A stretch of DNA of 64,000 nucleotides, taken from the NCBI RefSeq assembly GCF_009183415.1, contig NZ_WEHU01000003.1, forward strand, positions 124,001 to 188,000, written 5' to 3'. The translations under genes were made by a program, and so were the position numbers. Within the stretch, counting starts at the first letter, position 1. The number at the start of each line of letters is the position of its first letter. Under the pieces are notes generated by a model. The model was not told the origin of the DNA and did no database searches. It saw only the letters and a list, made by a program, of their open reading frames with translations. Below, piece after piece: positions 63,414 to 64,000 of the stretch. Source of the DNA: Bacillus sp. B1-b2 (GTDB lineage Bacteria > Bacillota > Bacilli > Bacillales > Cytobacillaceae).

Positions 63414-64000
63414 TTAGCTGTCTCGCTTCATTTCAGATTCATGCCAAGATCCCAAAACCCATTTCGACAATACATTGACCAAGAGGAAGAAAACAATTCC
63501 TAGTATGCTGGCAGAAATTCCACATGCGAATAAATAAGCAGTTTCCATTCTAGTGGAGGCAACGGTAATCGCATACCCCAATCCCCCATCTCCTCCTCCA
63601 ATACCTGCTATATACTCTCCTACGATCGCTCCCACTACAGCAAGTGTACAGGAGATTTTCAGACCCGCCATGATGTACGGGAGAGCAAACGGAATTCGAA
63701 CTTTCCACATAATTTTCCACTTGGAAGCCTGGTATAAGGTTAATAAATTAATCATTCCTCTATCTGTTGCATTTAAGCCTACTAGTGTATTGGAAAGCAT
63801 CGGAAAGAAACCGATAGTAAAAGCTATAATAACAATGGCGTTTGTTCCAGAACCAAACCAGATAACGATAATAGGAGCAATAGCAACGATTGGTATAGTT
63901 TGAAGAAGTATCGCATAAGGATACAAGCTTCTTTCCATTATTTTAGAACTTGCCATCAATATTGCTGCAACTACCCCTCCGATTACACTAAAGACAAATC
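63414..64000 (-). CDS. ABC permease (SsuC/TauC/ThiX type), partial
   Basis: This is the 3' part of a permease gene that continues beyond the window edge; the reading stays open through 64000. About 195 residues are visible, with four or five membrane segments and the EAA loop ...LYQASKWKIMWKVRIPFALPYI... (near the middle; key residues R-x-P-x-ALPYI). It matches BPD_transp_1 permeases of the NMT1/THI5 transport family. It lies 83 bases before the binding-protein gene, on the same strand. Confidence 0.87.
   Translation of the reverse strand, partial: FVFSVIGGVVAAILMASSKIMERSLYPYAILLQTIPIVAIAPIIVIWFGSGTNAIVIIAFTIGFFPMLSNTLVGLNATDRGMINLLTLYQASKWKIMWKVRIPFALPYIMAGLKISCTLAVVGAIVGEYIAGIGGGDGGLGYAITVASTRMETAYLFACGISASILGIVFFLLVNVLSKWVLGSWHESEMKRDS

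Overview
The window looks like a chromosomal segment of a low-GC, AT-rich Firmicute, most likely Bacillaceae of the Oceanobacillus/Gracilibacillus/Virgibacillus kind. The evidence is the strong AGGAGG-type ribosome binding sites, frequent TTG/GTG starts, a T-box, a TPP riboswitch, CcpA-type cre boxes, LexA boxes of the Bacillus type, and the Bce, PadR/DUF1700/DUF4097 and DUF3231 families. The species cannot be named from the sequence. There is no rRNA, tRNA, CRISPR array, intact insertion sequence or prophage.

Region 1 (181-13562, minus strand) is the most unusual part. It is a sugar/glycoside catabolic island with a GPH-type symporter, four Gfo/Idh/MocA dehydrogenases (two nearly identical), three TIM-barrel sugar isomerase/epimerase-type proteins, a small beta-sandwich-type protein, a methylglyoxal-synthase-like protein and an AraC regulator fused to a GH39-like domain. 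The trio dehydrogenase (3402-4511), small subunit (2935-3375) and TIM-barrel subunit (1946-2917) matches the composition of bacterial C-glycoside deglycosidase systems. In those, a 3-oxidation of the glucosyl group is followed by C-C bond cleavage by an alpha/beta complex. Several cre-like boxes suggest carbon catabolite control.

Region 2 (13.7-23.5 kb) holds a truncated TusA-like gene behind a CsoR/CstR-like palindrome, a small membrane protein, a Bce-type peptide-antibiotic sensing and detoxification module (two-component system, ABC transporter, extra anchored protein), a DUF421 protein, and an MFS exporter controlled by a T-box riboswitch.

Region 3 (23.9-31.8 kb) holds an MmcQ/YjbR protein, a thiazole-biosynthesis operon (tenI-thiO-thiS-thiG-thiF) under a TPP riboswitch, a 58-residue membrane protein, and an ECF sigma/anti-sigma pair with an ABC-2-like permease.

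Region 4 (33.2-50.8 kb) is a series of small transcription units. They include an AraC regulator divergent from a GH4 alpha-galactosidase, an orphan pair of peptide-type permeases with a lipoprotein, two alpha/beta hydrolases, a DUF1349 protein, PadR-DUF1700-DUF4097, DUF3231, a beta-glucoside PTS with its GH1 phospho-beta-glucosidase, and a GyrI-like protein.

Region 5 (50.8-64 kb) mixes decayed small genes (two frameshifted genes, a YolD remnant behind two SOS boxes, a frameshifted lipoprotein) with a GNAT, a MacAB-like efflux system led by a five-copy 10-bp repeat, an XRE/membrane pair, a zinc-less alcohol-dehydrogenase-like reductase, and a pyrimidine-type uptake and deamination cluster that runs off the right edge. 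A degenerate intergenic repeat family (core like ACAGGAATGCTGCCCC...TAGCGACATAAG) recurs between genes from about 21.7 kb onward.
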